Below, in pieces: positions 19,872-28,471 of a stretch of DNA of 64,000 bases. The stretch lies in contig NZ_MBPN01000006.1 of the NCBI RefSeq assembly GCF_001695625.1, positions 34,221 through 98,220 on the forward strand, in the 5' to 3' direction. Under the pieces are notes generated by a model. It ran no database searches, was not told where the DNA came from, and worked only from the letters and a program-made list of their open reading frames with translations. Positions within the stretch are counted from its first letter, which is position 1. Every line of letters begins with the position of its first letter. Both the position numbers and the translations under genes were made by a program. The DNA comes from Pseudomonas defluvii. Its GTDB lineage: Bacteria; Pseudomonadota; Gammaproteobacteria; Pseudomonadales; Pseudomonadaceae.

Positions 19872-20999
19872 CCCCACCTGCCCGGCCAGCGCCATGGCCG
19901 GCAGATTCAGTAGCAACCGCGCGCATTCCAGCCGAAAGGCCCAGGGCCGACTCTCCAGCACGGCGCCCAGTGCATACAAACCCAACGCCATCAGGCACCA
20001 GCCCAGGCCAAGCGCCGCCAGCGACAACTGCTCACCCTGCGCCAGCAGGTAGCTGCCAAAGGCGACGTAAACGGCAAACTGCACCACCCCGTACAGTTGC
20101 ATTGGCCAGCCCAACGGGACCTCGAACTTCTGGAAACGACTCAGGTCCTGCTTGGCATGCGGATAACGCCGAGCCACATCGACCGGGCGCCAGCCAGTCG
20201 GCATGAACCAGATTCGCACCGCGTCCCACCAGCGCTCAGCGCGCCGGGCGTCTGCCCACAACTGCGCATAAACCTGCAGGTTGGCCCAAAGCGGGTTCCA
20301 ACTGGCCAGGGGCGTGGTCACACCGAAAACAACCGGTTCCTTGTCGTCTTCCTCACAGAACGTGCCGAACAGGCGATCCCAGAAAATGAACACACCACCA
20401 TAGTTACGGTCCAGGTACACAGGGTTCTGAGCATGGTGTACACGGTGATTGGACGGTGTAACAAACACCCACTCAAACCAGCCGAGCTTGGGAATATGCC
20501 GGGTATGCACCCAGAACTGGTACAGCAGGTTCAGCGCCGCGACGCTGACAAATACCAGCGGTGGCACGCCCAGGACAGCCAACGGCAAATAGAAGATCCA
20601 GGAGAAAATGAAGCCGGTACTGGTCTGGCGCAAAGCAGTGGACAGGTTGTAGTCCTCGCTCTGGTGGTGCACCGAATGTGCCGCCCAGAGCACATTGCGC
20701 TCATGCCCGAAGCGGTGCAGCCAGTAGTAACAGAAGTCATAGCCAACAAAGGCCAGCCCCCACACCCAGAAGCGCTCGGCCGGCAGGGCAAACAGCGCCA
20801 GATGCTCCCAGGCCACGGCGTACGTTACCAAGCCAACGCCCTTGGTCAGCAAACCACTGGTGGTCGACAGCACACCTGTGCTGAGACTATTGATAGCATC
20901 GGCCACGCGGTAATTGCGCATGCCCCGCCAATGGTCGGCCAGCAGCTCCAGCGCAATCAGCACAAAGAAAAAAGGCACCGCATAGAGGATGAAATCCAT
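19668..20999 (-). CDS. sterol desaturase / fatty acid hydroxylase family protein
   Basis: 443-residue membrane protein with the di-iron histidine clusters in order: HRFGHE, HSVHHQ and NHRVHH around residues 93-190, between hydrophobic helices. After a linker (WMPTGWRP) comes a C-terminal half with four more hydrophobic segments that is not part of the catalytic domain. Substrate unknown; related proteins hydroxylate lipids. It ends with a polar tail (GPEAPTQPQHSTKQQQ) encoded opposite the DedA C-terminus: a 204-base convergent overlap. Confidence 0.88.
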   Translation of the reverse strand: MDFILYAVPFFFVLIALELLADHWRGMRNYRVADAINSLSTGVLSTTSGLLTKGVGLVTYAVAWEHLALFALPAERFWVWGLAFVGYDFCYYWLHRFGHERNVLWAAHSVHHQSEDYNLSTALRQTSTGFIFSWIFYLPLAVLGVPPLVFVSVAALNLLYQFWVHTRHIPKLGWFEWVFVTPSNHRVHHAQNPVYLDRNYGGVFIFWDRLFGTFCEEDDKEPVVFGVTTPLASWNPLWANLQVYAQLWADARRAERWWDAVRIWFMPTGWRPVDVARRYPHAKQDLSRFQKFEVPLGWPMQLYGVVQFAVYVAFGSYLLAQGEQLSLAALGLGWCLMALGLYALGAVLESRPWAFRLECARLLLNLPAMALAGQVGLWAVTTPGWLMLLAYSGVSVLALIGLHTSRHIGLQRVSRFFPGNTSGPEAPTQPQHSTKQQQTAEHP

Positions 21000-21112
21000 G
21001 CCCCGTCCACCGTCAGGTTGTTCACCCAGATTAGGCCGGGTTCGCTGGAATCCCTATGGCGACAACTGCCAAATTAGAGGACATTTAGCGCCTCGAATCG
21101 GGAGGAGTAAGC

Positions 21113-21778
21113 ATGACTAAAAAAGTTGCAGTAATTCTGTCCGGCTGCGGCGTCTACGACGGTGCGGAAATCCACGAAAGCGTGATCACCCTGCTGCGCC
21201 TCGATCAGCGCGGTGCCCAGGTACAGTGCTTTGCACCCAACATTGCCCAGATGCATGTGATCAACCACCTGACCGGCGAAACGATGCCCGAATCGCGTAA
21301 CGTGCTGGTGGAGTCGGCTCGCATTGCCCGCGGCAGTATCAAGGACCTGCAAGAGGCCGATGCCAAGGACTTCGATGCCCTGATCGTGCCCGGTGGTTTC
21401 GGGGCAGCAAAGAACCTGTCGAATTTTGCCACCGAAGGCGCAGGCTGCCACGTGCACCCAGACGTGCTGGCCGTGGCCGAAGCGTTCGCCGAAGCCGGTA
21501 AACCGGTGGGGCTGATCTGCATTTCGCCGGCCCTGGCAGCCAAGATCTATGGCCCGGGTGTGATCTGCACCATCGGCAACGATGCCGGCACCCGCGCAGC
21601 GATCGAAAAAATGGGCGGCACCCACCAGGAATGCCCGGTTGATGAGATCGTCGAAGACACTGCACGCAAGCTGGTAAGCACCCCGGCCTACATGCTGGCC
21701 CAATCGATCAGCGAAGCAGCCGCGGGTATCAACAAGCTGGTGGACCGGGTGCTGGAGCTGGCCTCGCAGGACGACTGA
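21113..21778 (+). CDS. elbB: ElbB, glyoxalase-like DJ-1/PfpI family protein
   Basis: 221 residues with the DJ-1/PfpI fold: KKVAVILSGCGVYDGAEIHES at the N-terminus, DALIVPGGFGAAKNLSNFA, and the nucleophilic cysteine in PVGLICISPALAAKI. The E. coli homologue (isoprenoid biosynthesis protein with amidotransferase-like domain) has glyoxalase activity. A strong GGGAGGAG site precedes the start. Monocistronic, convergent with the DUF188 gene 6 bases away. Confidence 0.92.
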   Translation: MTKKVAVILSGCGVYDGAEIHESVITLLRLDQRGAQVQCFAPNIAQMHVINHLTGETMPESRNVLVESARIARGSIKDLQEADAKDFDALIVPGGFGAAKNLSNFATEGAGCHVHPDVLAVAEAFAEAGKPVGLICISPALAAKIYGPGVICTIGNDAGTRAAIEKMGGTHQECPVDEIVEDTARKLVSTPAYMLAQSISEAAAGINKLVDRVLELASQDD

Positions 21779-21784
21779 GTCGCC

Positions 21785-22246
21785 CTACCCCGGAAACTCG
21801 CGTGCCAGGCGCGTGAGGATGCGGTCCAGCGAGTTGGCGAATGCCTGCTTCTCGCGATCACCGTAAGGCGCCTGGCCACCCCCCACCTGGCCCTGCTCAC
21901 GCAGATCGGTAAACAGGTTACGCACCGCCAGGCGCTCGCCCATGTTGTGTGGGTCAAACTCACGCCCACGTGGGTCGAGCGCGGCGACACCCTTCTTGAT
22001 CAGGCGATCGGCCAACGGCACATCGCTGCAAATCACCAACTCGCCTGGAACCGCATGTTCGACGAGGTAATCGTCGGCAGCATCCGGGCCACTCGGCACC
22101 ACGATCAGCCTGACACACGCAAACGCGGGCTTGATCTGGCTTTGCCCAGCGACCAACACCACCTCGAGTTGACGCTTGAGGGCGAATTTGACGACCTGAT
22201 CCTTGGCTGCCTTGGGGCAGGCATCGGCATCGATCCAGACACGCAT
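21785..22246 (-). CDS. YaiI/YqxD family protein (DUF188)
   Basis: 153 residues beginning MRVWIDADACPKAAKDQV, the DUF188 signature with acidic residues arranged as in PIN-like nucleases, followed by VVPSGPDAADDYLVE, CSDVPLADRLIKKG, and the C-terminal PYGDREKQAFANSLDRIL. The family is conserved but its biochemical role is not established. It stands alone, upstream of which is the hairpin at 22264-22296. Confidence 0.92.
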   Translation of the reverse strand: MRVWIDADACPKAAKDQVVKFALKRQLEVVLVAGQSQIKPAFACVRLIVVPSGPDAADDYLVEHAVPGELVICSDVPLADRLIKKGVAALDPRGREFDPHNMGERLAVRNLFTDLREQGQVGGGQAPYGDREKQAFANSLDRILTRLAREFPG

Positions 22247-22263
22247 GGTTAAATTTTCCGGAA

Positions 22264-22296
22264 GAACAGGCGAACAGTATCCCTGCTCGCCTGTTC
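22264..22296 (-). terminator. stem-loop downstream of the FTR1 gene
   Basis: The perfect 10-bp arms GAACAGGCGA / TCGCCTGTTC enclose a 13-base loop, 9 bases beyond the FTR1 stop codon. On the minus strand it is followed by TTCCGGAAAATTT, a poor U tract, so it is a moderate terminator candidate. Confidence 0.55.
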
Positions 22297-22305
22297 GGCT
22301 TCAAA

Positions 22306-24204
22306 TCAACTGACCTGCACCCGGCGCTTTTCAGCCAGGCGGCTGCGCCCATACAGTGTCGCAACCGCCAGCAGCGCCACAGCCTGGGCCGCCAGCGAAT
22401 AGGCGTCAGCGTGAATGCCCAGCCAGTCGAACTCAAAGAACGCCACAGGCCGAGTACCGAAGACACCGGCCTCTTGCAGCGCCTTGACCCCATGCCCGGC
22501 AAACACCACCGAAAGGGCGCAGAGCAGGCCGGCATTGATGCTGAAGAACAGCGCCAACGGCAGCTTCGCCGAGCCACGCAGAATCACCCAGGCCAAACCA
22601 ACCAACAGCACCAGTGCCGTGGCCCCACCAGCCAGCACCGCGTTGTGGCCCGCCGGGCCCGCTTGCAGCCAGAGGGTTTCGTAAAACAGCACGACCTCAA
22701 ACAGCTCGCGGTAAACCGAAAAGAATGCCAGCAAGGCAAAGCCAAAACGCCCACCGCCACTGACCAGGCTGCTCTTGATGTAATCCTGCCAGGCCGCCGC
22801 ATGACGACGATCATGCATCCACACGCCAAGCCAGAGCACCATCACACTGGCAAACAGTGCCGTGCAGCCTTCAAGCAGTTCGCGCTGGGCACCGCTGACA
22901 TCAATCACATAGGCGGCCAATGCCCAGGTTGCCAACCCTGCCAGCAACGCCAGCCCCCAACCCATGTTCACCCCGCGCACCGCTGCGGCCTGGCCGGTGT
23001 TGCGCAAAAAGGCAATGACCGAGGCCAACACCAGAATGGCCTCCAGGCCCTCGCGCAGCAGAATCAACAGACCGGAAACAAAGCTCAACGACTGGCTCAG
23101 GCCGCCGCCACCGAGCAGTTCTTCGGCTTTGGCCAGCTTGCTCTTGGCAACCTCAAGCTTCTGGGCAGCCTGAGCCACTGGCAAACCGTCCTGCAGCGAC
23201 TGCCGGTAAGCCATCAACGCCCGCTCGGTGTCCTTGCGCGCGTTGGTGTCGAGGTTATCAAGCGAGCTTTCGACCAGTTCGAAGCCCTCCAGGTAGGCGG
23301 CAACGGAAAGGTCGTAGGCCTGTTCGCGATCACCGGCCCGGTAAGCTGCCAGGCTCTTGTCCAGCGTACTGGCGGTATAGCCCAACAGCTGAGAGGCGCC
23401 ACGCTGCACCTGCGGCGGCTGGGCTCGCTGGGCGCGGAACACGGCGACGGCCTCAGCCCCTTCGTTGGCCTGGACCTCCAGAGGGGTATGCCGCGCCAGA
23501 TCAGCGAGGTTGAATTTCCTGTCACTCTTGGCCTTGGCCGGGTCGGCGGTGAAGCCTGCGATGTAGGCAGCCAAATCCCAACGCTGACGCTCATCAAGCT
23601 GATCGGCAAACGACGGCATGTCCGTGCCTTCGATACCCAGGCCGAGGGTGTTGTAGAGGTCAAACAGGCTCAAGCGATCCAGCCGTTCGCTGCTGGTCAG
23701 GTTGGCAGGCGGCGGCGTCAGGCCTACACCTGCCGGGCCGTCACCCACACCGTTGTCACCATGACAGACAGCACAATGCTGGGCATACAACGGGGCGCCA
23801 CGAACAGGGTCAGGCGTGATGACCGGTGCCTGGCTTACCTCGTACGCCGCCGCCAACTGAGCCCCCAATTGCCGGGCCTGAGTGGCCACCACGGTTGCTT
23901 CCTCACGCTGGCTGACCGCCTCACGCAATTGCGCCACACCCTGCTCCAGTGCCTGGCGCTCAGGACGCTGCGGCAGCGCACTGATCAAACCCTGCAACAC
24001 CCCCAGGAATTCAAGCTGCTCACGGTACTCAGAAGGGTCAACCACCTTCCCTGCCTCAACGGTTGCCGGGTAATCGGCGCCAATGTAATCGAGCAGGTGC
24101 AATGCCTGGGCGGCGCCCTCAACCGTACCGGCAAACAGAGAGGTGCTGCTCAACGCCAACACTGGCCAAAGCAGCCAGGCAAGTAAACGGAAGCGGGAAG
24201 TCAT
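22306..24204 (-). CDS. cytochrome c / FTR1 fusion iron permease
   Basis: 632 residues from MTSRFRLLAW (24204). Signal peptide to about residue 25, then a periplasmic region with one class I haem site CAVCH at 144-148 and distal methionine in TDMPSFADQL. A helical linker of about 150 residues leads to a seven-helix FTR1 permease with two iron motifs, LLREGLEAILVL and YRELFEVVLFYETL. In known Ftr systems ferrous iron is oxidised before uptake; here the haem domain is covalently joined. No EfeO/EfeB or Fur-like site is adjacent. Confidence 0.9.
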   Translation of the reverse strand: MTSRFRLLAWLLWPVLALSSTSLFAGTVEGAAQALHLLDYIGADYPATVEAGKVVDPSEYREQLEFLGVLQGLISALPQRPERQALEQGVAQLREAVSQREEATVVATQARQLGAQLAAAYEVSQAPVITPDPVRGAPLYAQHCAVCHGDNGVGDGPAGVGLTPPPANLTSSERLDRLSLFDLYNTLGLGIEGTDMPSFADQLDERQRWDLAAYIAGFTADPAKAKSDRKFNLADLARHTPLEVQANEGAEAVAVFRAQRAQPPQVQRGASQLLGYTASTLDKSLAAYRAGDREQAYDLSVAAYLEGFELVESSLDNLDTNARKDTERALMAYRQSLQDGLPVAQAAQKLEVAKSKLAKAEELLGGGGLSQSLSFVSGLLILLREGLEAILVLASVIAFLRNTGQAAAVRGVNMGWGLALLAGLATWALAAYVIDVSGAQRELLEGCTALFASVMVLWLGVWMHDRRHAAAWQDYIKSSLVSGGGRFGFALLAFFSVYRELFEVVLFYETLWLQAGPAGHNAVLAGGATALVLLVGLAWVILRGSAKLPLALFFSINAGLLCALSVVFAGHGVKALQEAGVFGTRPVAFFEFDWLGIHADAYSLAAQAVALLAVATLYGRSRLAEKRRVQVS

Positions 24205-24552
24205 GAGCGAATCTCGAACAAGAATGCGTGGCATTACATTGTTCACTTCCATTGATTCACACTCAAGGCTTGCGAAGGTCTGCCTTGAAAAAAATTGTCA
24301 CAAAATCAGGGGTAAACGCCCTGCGTGTAATCCGCCGCCCGTCGAGTCGTATTCTCTGATGGCAAAACAGGAAGACCCCGAGTCAAAACGCCATTAATTA
24401 GCCAGCAAATTGCGCTTATAATGCCGCGCCATTTCATATAGCGAATGGAAATTTAGGCTCCTCTGTTAATGAGGATTTGGAACTAGCCGTTCAAAGGGAT
24501 AACAGCCTCCCGCCTGTTGTGGCTCTTCATTGATCAGGGAAGAAGGTTTCAG
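24205..24552. promoter_or_regulatory. divergent promoter region, FTR1 and lipoprotein operon
   Basis: 348 bases without a credible gene. A TATAAT hexamer at 24417-24422 is a plausible -10 element for the lipoprotein operon, with only a weak -35 (TTAATT). AGAAGG precedes the ATG at 24553. I looked for a Fur box in front of the FTR1 gene and found none convincing. Confidence 0.4.
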
Positions 24553-25944
24553 ATGGCATCCCGTGTCCTTACCGTCGCATCACTCTGTGCGATCGTCCAA
24601 CTCACTGGTTGCGCGGCTTTTCGCAACTACGACAGTGAACTCCAACAAACCAACCAACACTTGAGCAGTGGCAACGTCGATGCGGCCCTCGCTTTGTTGG
24701 AAAAAAACAATAAAGGCGAAGACAAGGACCTGCTCTACTACTTCGAGAAAGGCGAACTGCTGCGCTCCAAAGGCGATCTGGCGGCCAGCCAACAGGCGTG
24801 GCACCAGGCCGACAATGTCGTGTTCAAATGGGAAGAGTCGGTAAAGCTGGACACCGGCAAGTACCTGGCCCAGTTCGGCAGCTACCTGGTCAATGACAAG
24901 GTGCGCCGTTATGAAGGCTACGACTACGAAAAAGTCATGCTCAGCACCCAGATGGCGCTGAACCTGCTGGCCCTGAATGACTTCGATGCTGCCCGTACCG
25001 AAATCAAGAAGACCCATGAGCGTGAAGCGGTCATTGCCGAACTGCGCGACAAGGAATACCTCAAGCGCGAAGAAGACGCCGAGAAAGAAGGCATCAAGAC
25101 CGAGTACAAAGACCTGCAGGGTTATCCGGTTGCCGCGCTCGACGCGCCAGAAGTGGTCGGTTTGAAAAACAGCTACCAGAGTGCCTTCAGCCACTACCTG
25201 TCCGGTTACGTCTATGAAGCCTTGGGCGAACGTGGTCTGGCCGCGCCTGGCTACCGCAAGGCTGCCGAATTGCGCCCGAACACCCCACTGTTGGAGCAGG
25301 CGCTTCTCGACCTGGACAAACCTGCGGCCAAAAACAACGACAGTGACGTGCTGATCGTGGTGCAAAGCGGTCTGGCGCCAGCCCGTGACTCGATTCGCGT
25401 GCCGTTGCCACTGCCCATCAGCGGTAATCTGGTGATCACCCCGCTCTCCTTCCCGATTATCAAGGAAGACACTTCCACTCCGCGGTTTTCGCAGATCGGG
25501 CTGGACAGCAACACCCTTGAGCTGACGGCCCTGAACAGCACCACCGCCATGTCTCGCCGCGCCCTGCGCGATGACATGCCCGGTATCATCCTGCGCACCA
25601 GCGTGCGTGCGATCAGCCGCGGTGTCGCCCAGAAGCAGCTCAACGACACCAACCCGCTGGCCGGCCTGGCCGTCGGCATCGCCTCGGCTGTCGTCGAAGG
25701 TGCCGACACCCGCACCTGGCGCACCCTGCCAGACGATACCCAAGTGGTCCGCGTACGCATGAGCCAGGGCGAGCATACCCTGAGCCTGCCTTCGAACCTG
25801 GGCGGCACACAGGTCAAGGTCAAAATCGAGCGGCCCTATCAGGTTGTGACTCTGCGCGTGGTCGGCAGCCAAGTCTACGCCGGCGGCCCTGCTACCCAAG
25901 TCATCCCGAACACCGCTGCCCAGGCTGTCGCCAGCATCAAGTAA
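24553..25944 (+). CDS. COG3014-type lipoprotein with tetratricopeptide-like N-terminal half
   Basis: 463 residues from MASRVLTVASLC (24553, with AGAAGG upstream). The lipobox LTGC places the lipidated cysteine at residue 20. Residues 30-260 are helical with TPR-like periodicity (NVDAALALLEKNNKGED, YYFEKGELLRSKGDLAASQQAW, YLSGYVYEALGERGLAAPGYRKAAEL). The C-terminal part is beta-rich with a small hydrophobic glycine stretch (LAGLAVGIASAVVEGA). It is the first gene of a four-gene envelope operon with YcfL and two LpoB-like proteins; the role is unknown but likely periplasmic assembly. Confidence 0.85.
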   Translation: MASRVLTVASLCAIVQLTGCAAFRNYDSELQQTNQHLSSGNVDAALALLEKNNKGEDKDLLYYFEKGELLRSKGDLAASQQAWHQADNVVFKWEESVKLDTGKYLAQFGSYLVNDKVRRYEGYDYEKVMLSTQMALNLLALNDFDAARTEIKKTHEREAVIAELRDKEYLKREEDAEKEGIKTEYKDLQGYPVAALDAPEVVGLKNSYQSAFSHYLSGYVYEALGERGLAAPGYRKAAELRPNTPLLEQALLDLDKPAAKNNDSDVLIVVQSGLAPARDSIRVPLPLPISGNLVITPLSFPIIKEDTSTPRFSQIGLDSNTLELTALNSTTAMSRRALRDDMPGIILRTSVRAISRGVAQKQLNDTNPLAGLAVGIASAVVEGADTRTWRTLPDDTQVVRVRMSQGEHTLSLPSNLGGTQVKVKIERPYQVVTLRVVGSQVYAGGPATQVIPNTAAQAVASIK

Positions 25945-25959
25945 CCCAAAGGAAGCGCC

Positions 25960-26334
25960 ATGCGAATCAAACTCCTCGCCGCCTTGACCACCGTTGCCCT
26001 GCTGGCCGGCTGCGCGACCCCGCCGCCACCAGCACCCGGCAGCGCCGCCAGTAAAGTCGTGGTCATGGGCAAGTTGAAAAACATTGAGGTCGGCCAGATG
26101 CGGGTTGCCCGCGAGAACGGCTTTCTCACCGTCAAGGTGTCACTGAACAACACCAGTAGCAGCAACAAGGCGATGTTCTACCGCTTTGCCTGGCTGGGTA
26201 ACGATGGCTTCCCTGTAGCCGACGAAGAAGGCTGGAAAACCCTGACCCTGTACGGGTCGCAATCCAGCATTCTGCCGGCCATCGCGCCCGTGCCACAAGC
26301 CACCGACTTCCGTCTCGAAGTCCAGTCGCAGTAA
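25960..26334 (+). CDS. YcfL family lipoprotein (DUF1425)
   Basis: 124 residues, lipobox LLAGC with the lipid-anchored cysteine at 18. The body (GQMRVARENGFLTVKVSLNNTSSSNKAMFYRFAWLGNDGF type strands) is the DUF1425 immunoglobulin-like domain. In E. coli ycfL lies next to lpoB (ycfM), and here too the next gene encodes LpoB. It starts 15 bases after the preceding stop, with AAAGGA as ribosome site. Confidence 0.88.
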   Translation: MRIKLLAALTTVALLAGCATPPPPAPGSAASKVVVMGKLKNIEVGQMRVARENGFLTVKVSLNNTSSSNKAMFYRFAWLGNDGFPVADEEGWKTLTLYGSQSSILPAIAPVPQATDFRLEVQSQ

Positions 26335-26358
26335 TTCGATTTTCAGGAGATCCATTTT

Positions 26359-26946
26359 ATGTTCGCACGTTTTTCGATCCTCGCCGTTGTCGTCGCCCTG
26401 GCCAGCGGTTGCGCCAACAACTCCCCTGTTCTGGGTGGCAAGAACATTGGCTACGGTGACAGCAAGGCCGTCGAGCTGGTCACCAACGAGTTCGGCTCCA
26501 CCGACTTGCAAATGATCGCCGAGAGCATGACCCGGTCACTGGCACAGTCCGGCATCCTTCAAGGCCGCCCTGTCGTGCAGGTCTACGATGTGAAGAACAA
26601 GACCAGCGAGTACATTGATACCCGCGAAATCACCACATCGATCAAGACCCAGCTGATGAAGTCCGGCACTGCACGCTTCGCCAGCGACAACACCCAGATG
26701 CAAAGCCAGGTCGACCAACTGAAACTGCAGAACCAGAGCGGCCTGTACAAGAAAAACACCGTGGCCAAGACCGGCAACATGATCGCGGCCAAGTACCGCC
26801 TGGAAGGCTCGATCAGCTCGATCGTCAAACGCAGCAGCGACTACAAGGACGTCTTCTACAAGTTCAGCCTGCAACTGATCGACGTCGAAAGCGGTCTGGC
26901 CGAATGGATGGACGAAAAAGAAATCCGTAAGACCACGGAGCGCTAA
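26359..26946 (+). CDS. lpoB: penicillin-binding protein activator LpoB
   Basis: 195 residues with lipobox LASGC (cysteine 18) and no long Pro/Gln-rich linker, unlike E. coli LpoB. The CsgG-like alpha/beta domain follows: DLQMIAESMTRSLAQSGIL, RPVVQVYDVKNKTSEYIDTREITTSIKTQL, then KYRLEGSISSIVKR and SGLAEWMDEKEIRKT. Outer-membrane LpoB stimulates PBP1b in enterobacteria; whether this protein does so in Pseudomonas, where LpoP is known, is uncertain. Part of the 24553-27690 operon. Confidence 0.85.
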   Translation: MFARFSILAVVVALASGCANNSPVLGGKNIGYGDSKAVELVTNEFGSTDLQMIAESMTRSLAQSGILQGRPVVQVYDVKNKTSEYIDTREITTSIKTQLMKSGTARFASDNTQMQSQVDQLKLQNQSGLYKKNTVAKTGNMIAAKYRLEGSISSIVKRSSDYKDVFYKFSLQLIDVESGLAEWMDEKEIRKTTER

Positions 26947-26949
26947 GCA

Positions 26950-27690
26950 ATGCGTGCATGGATTGCAAGCCTCGGCCTGGCGTGTGCGTTCAGCGCACAC
27001 GCGGCCCCTAAAGTCGCGGTCACCGACCTCGCCTATCAGGAACGTGTGGAGGAATACATCCACACCGTTTCCGCGCAACAGAGCTCCAACGCAAGCATGT
27101 ACTCGGCCAACAGCTCATCGAGCTACAACGAGTACGAGAGCAGCCAGAGCTACGTCGAGCAGACTGAACTGCGCAAGTTCAGCGGTGACATCAAGGGTGA
27201 GATTCTCAAGACCGGAATGTTTCAGCTGGTACAAGGCACACCCTATACCGCCAAGGCCAAGGAAGACGTCTACGACGTCATCAAACGGATCAAGAACGGT
27301 AATTTCAAGGGTGCTGACTATGTGCTGTTCGGCACCTTGTCGGACATCGACTTCCAGCGTGATATCACCTCGCTGGATCGCACTGACAGTTACTCCGCAG
27401 TGCTCGGCCTGACCCTGGTCGCCGACTTCAGCCTGATCAACACCAAAACCTTCGAAATTACCTCGGCGTTTACCGCCATGGGCGAAGGCCAGGACACCAA
27501 GCTGGTCAATGGTGACGATGTGCGGGTCACCCTGAACCGGCCACGTGTGGTCCGTGAAGTCTCCAAGGAGCTGGGCATGGATGTGGCTCGGCAACTGAGC
27601 GAGCAGCTTGGCCAGGCAATGCCGGAACACGAGCGGCGCCCGATGCGCAACAACCTGCCGCCGGACGAACCGGCGCAGATCCTGCGCTAA
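26950..27690 (+). CDS. secreted LpoB/CsgG-related protein
   Basis: 246 residues, signal peptide MRAWIASLGLACAFSAHA without a lipobox, so probably a soluble periplasmic partner. A Ser/Tyr/Asn-rich insert at about 42-65 (SSNASMYSANSSSSYNEYES) precedes a LpoB-like domain: KGEILKTGMFQLVQGTPY, GADYVLFGTLSDIDFQRD, LINTKTFEITSAFTAMGEG. It starts three bases after the lpoB stop and is the last gene before the terminator. It looks like a diverged lpoB paralogue that lost its anchor. Confidence 0.8.
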   Translation: MRAWIASLGLACAFSAHAAPKVAVTDLAYQERVEEYIHTVSAQQSSNASMYSANSSSSYNEYESSQSYVEQTELRKFSGDIKGEILKTGMFQLVQGTPYTAKAKEDVYDVIKRIKNGNFKGADYVLFGTLSDIDFQRDITSLDRTDSYSAVLGLTLVADFSLINTKTFEITSAFTAMGEGQDTKLVNGDDVRVTLNRPRVVREVSKELGMDVARQLSEQLGQAMPEHERRPMRNNLPPDEPAQILR

Positions 27691-27693
27691 ACA

Positions 27694-27730
27694 ACAAGAA
27701 AGGCGACCCTGGGGTCGCCTTTCTTGTTTC
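27694..27730. terminator. strong intrinsic terminator after the lipoprotein operon
   Basis: The 15-bp perfect arms ACAAGAAAGGCGACC / GGTCGCCTTTCTTGT enclose a CTGG loop, with T-rich sequence after it (plus strand). The lysE gene converges from the right and could use it too. Confidence 0.9.
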
Positions 27731-27755
27731 TACCGGGGCAGTTGGCGCCCGGAAC

Positions 27756-28388
27756 TCAGACCGGCGCCCGACGCAGGGTCGCCAGCAGCGCAGCAGCGCC
27801 CACGAACAAGCCGGCAAAGGTACGGTTCATGCGCCGCTGCTGCTTCGGAGTACGCAGCAAACGCAGCACCCGTGCCGCCAAGCCGGTGTAACCCGCCATG
27901 ACCAGCAGGTCGACCGCCACCATGGTGGCCGTGATGATCAGGTACTGCGGCAGCAGGTCCAGGTGCGGGTTAATGAACTGTGGCAGTACCGCCAGCATGA
28001 AGACCAGCGCCTTGGGGTTGCTGATGTTCACCAGAAAGCCGCGGAACACCAGGCTCAGTGGCTTGCCAATCGGCCGCACGGCGGCGTTGTCACTGAGGTC
28101 GGCGGGCAACGCACGCCATTGTTTGACGGCCAGGTAGACCAGGTAGCAGACCCCGAACCACTTGATGAACTGGAAGGCCGTGGCGGATGCCGCCAGCACC
28201 GCCCCCACGCCCGCGGCGATGATCGCAATCTGCATGATCAACCCCAATTGCAGGCCCAGCGCATTCCAGTAGCCCCGCCAGAAGCCATACTGCAGGCCAC
28301 AGGACATCGAGGCAATGGCGCCAGCGCCCGGAGACAGGCTAATCACCCAACATGCAACAAAGAACGCCAACCATGTTTCCAGCGACAT
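27756..28388 (-). CDS. LysE family amino-acid exporter
   Basis: 210 residues from MSLETWLAFF (28388), with six hydrophobic segments. The family signature SPGAGAIASMSCGLQYGFWRGYWNALGLQLG lies at the N-terminus and GFLVNISNPKALVFMLAVLPQF in the middle. Members export lysine, threonine, homoserine and related compounds; the substrate is not predictable. It lies 83 bases after the mscS-like gene on the same strand. Confidence 0.9.
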   Translation of the reverse strand: MSLETWLAFFVACWVISLSPGAGAIASMSCGLQYGFWRGYWNALGLQLGLIMQIAIIAAGVGAVLAASATAFQFIKWFGVCYLVYLAVKQWRALPADLSDNAAVRPIGKPLSLVFRGFLVNISNPKALVFMLAVLPQFINPHLDLLPQYLIITATMVAVDLLVMAGYTGLAARVLRLLRTPKQQRRMNRTFAGLFVGAAALLATLRRAPV

Positions 28389-28471
28389 GACACACCTCAG
28401 CGGGGACTCTAGTACAAAGCCCAACGCTAATGCGCCGCTGGAAAAAACGCCACGGTTTTTTTGACCGCCGA

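Noticed and set aside
22411..24186. 591-codon open frame opposite the FTR1 fusion gene
   Set aside because: Antisense to a clear cytochrome c/FTR1 protein; Gln/Arg-rich translation without motifs.
24205..24300. Fur box in front of the FTR1 gene
   Set aside because: No stretch close to the GATAATGATAATCATTATC pattern is visible, although iron control would be expected.
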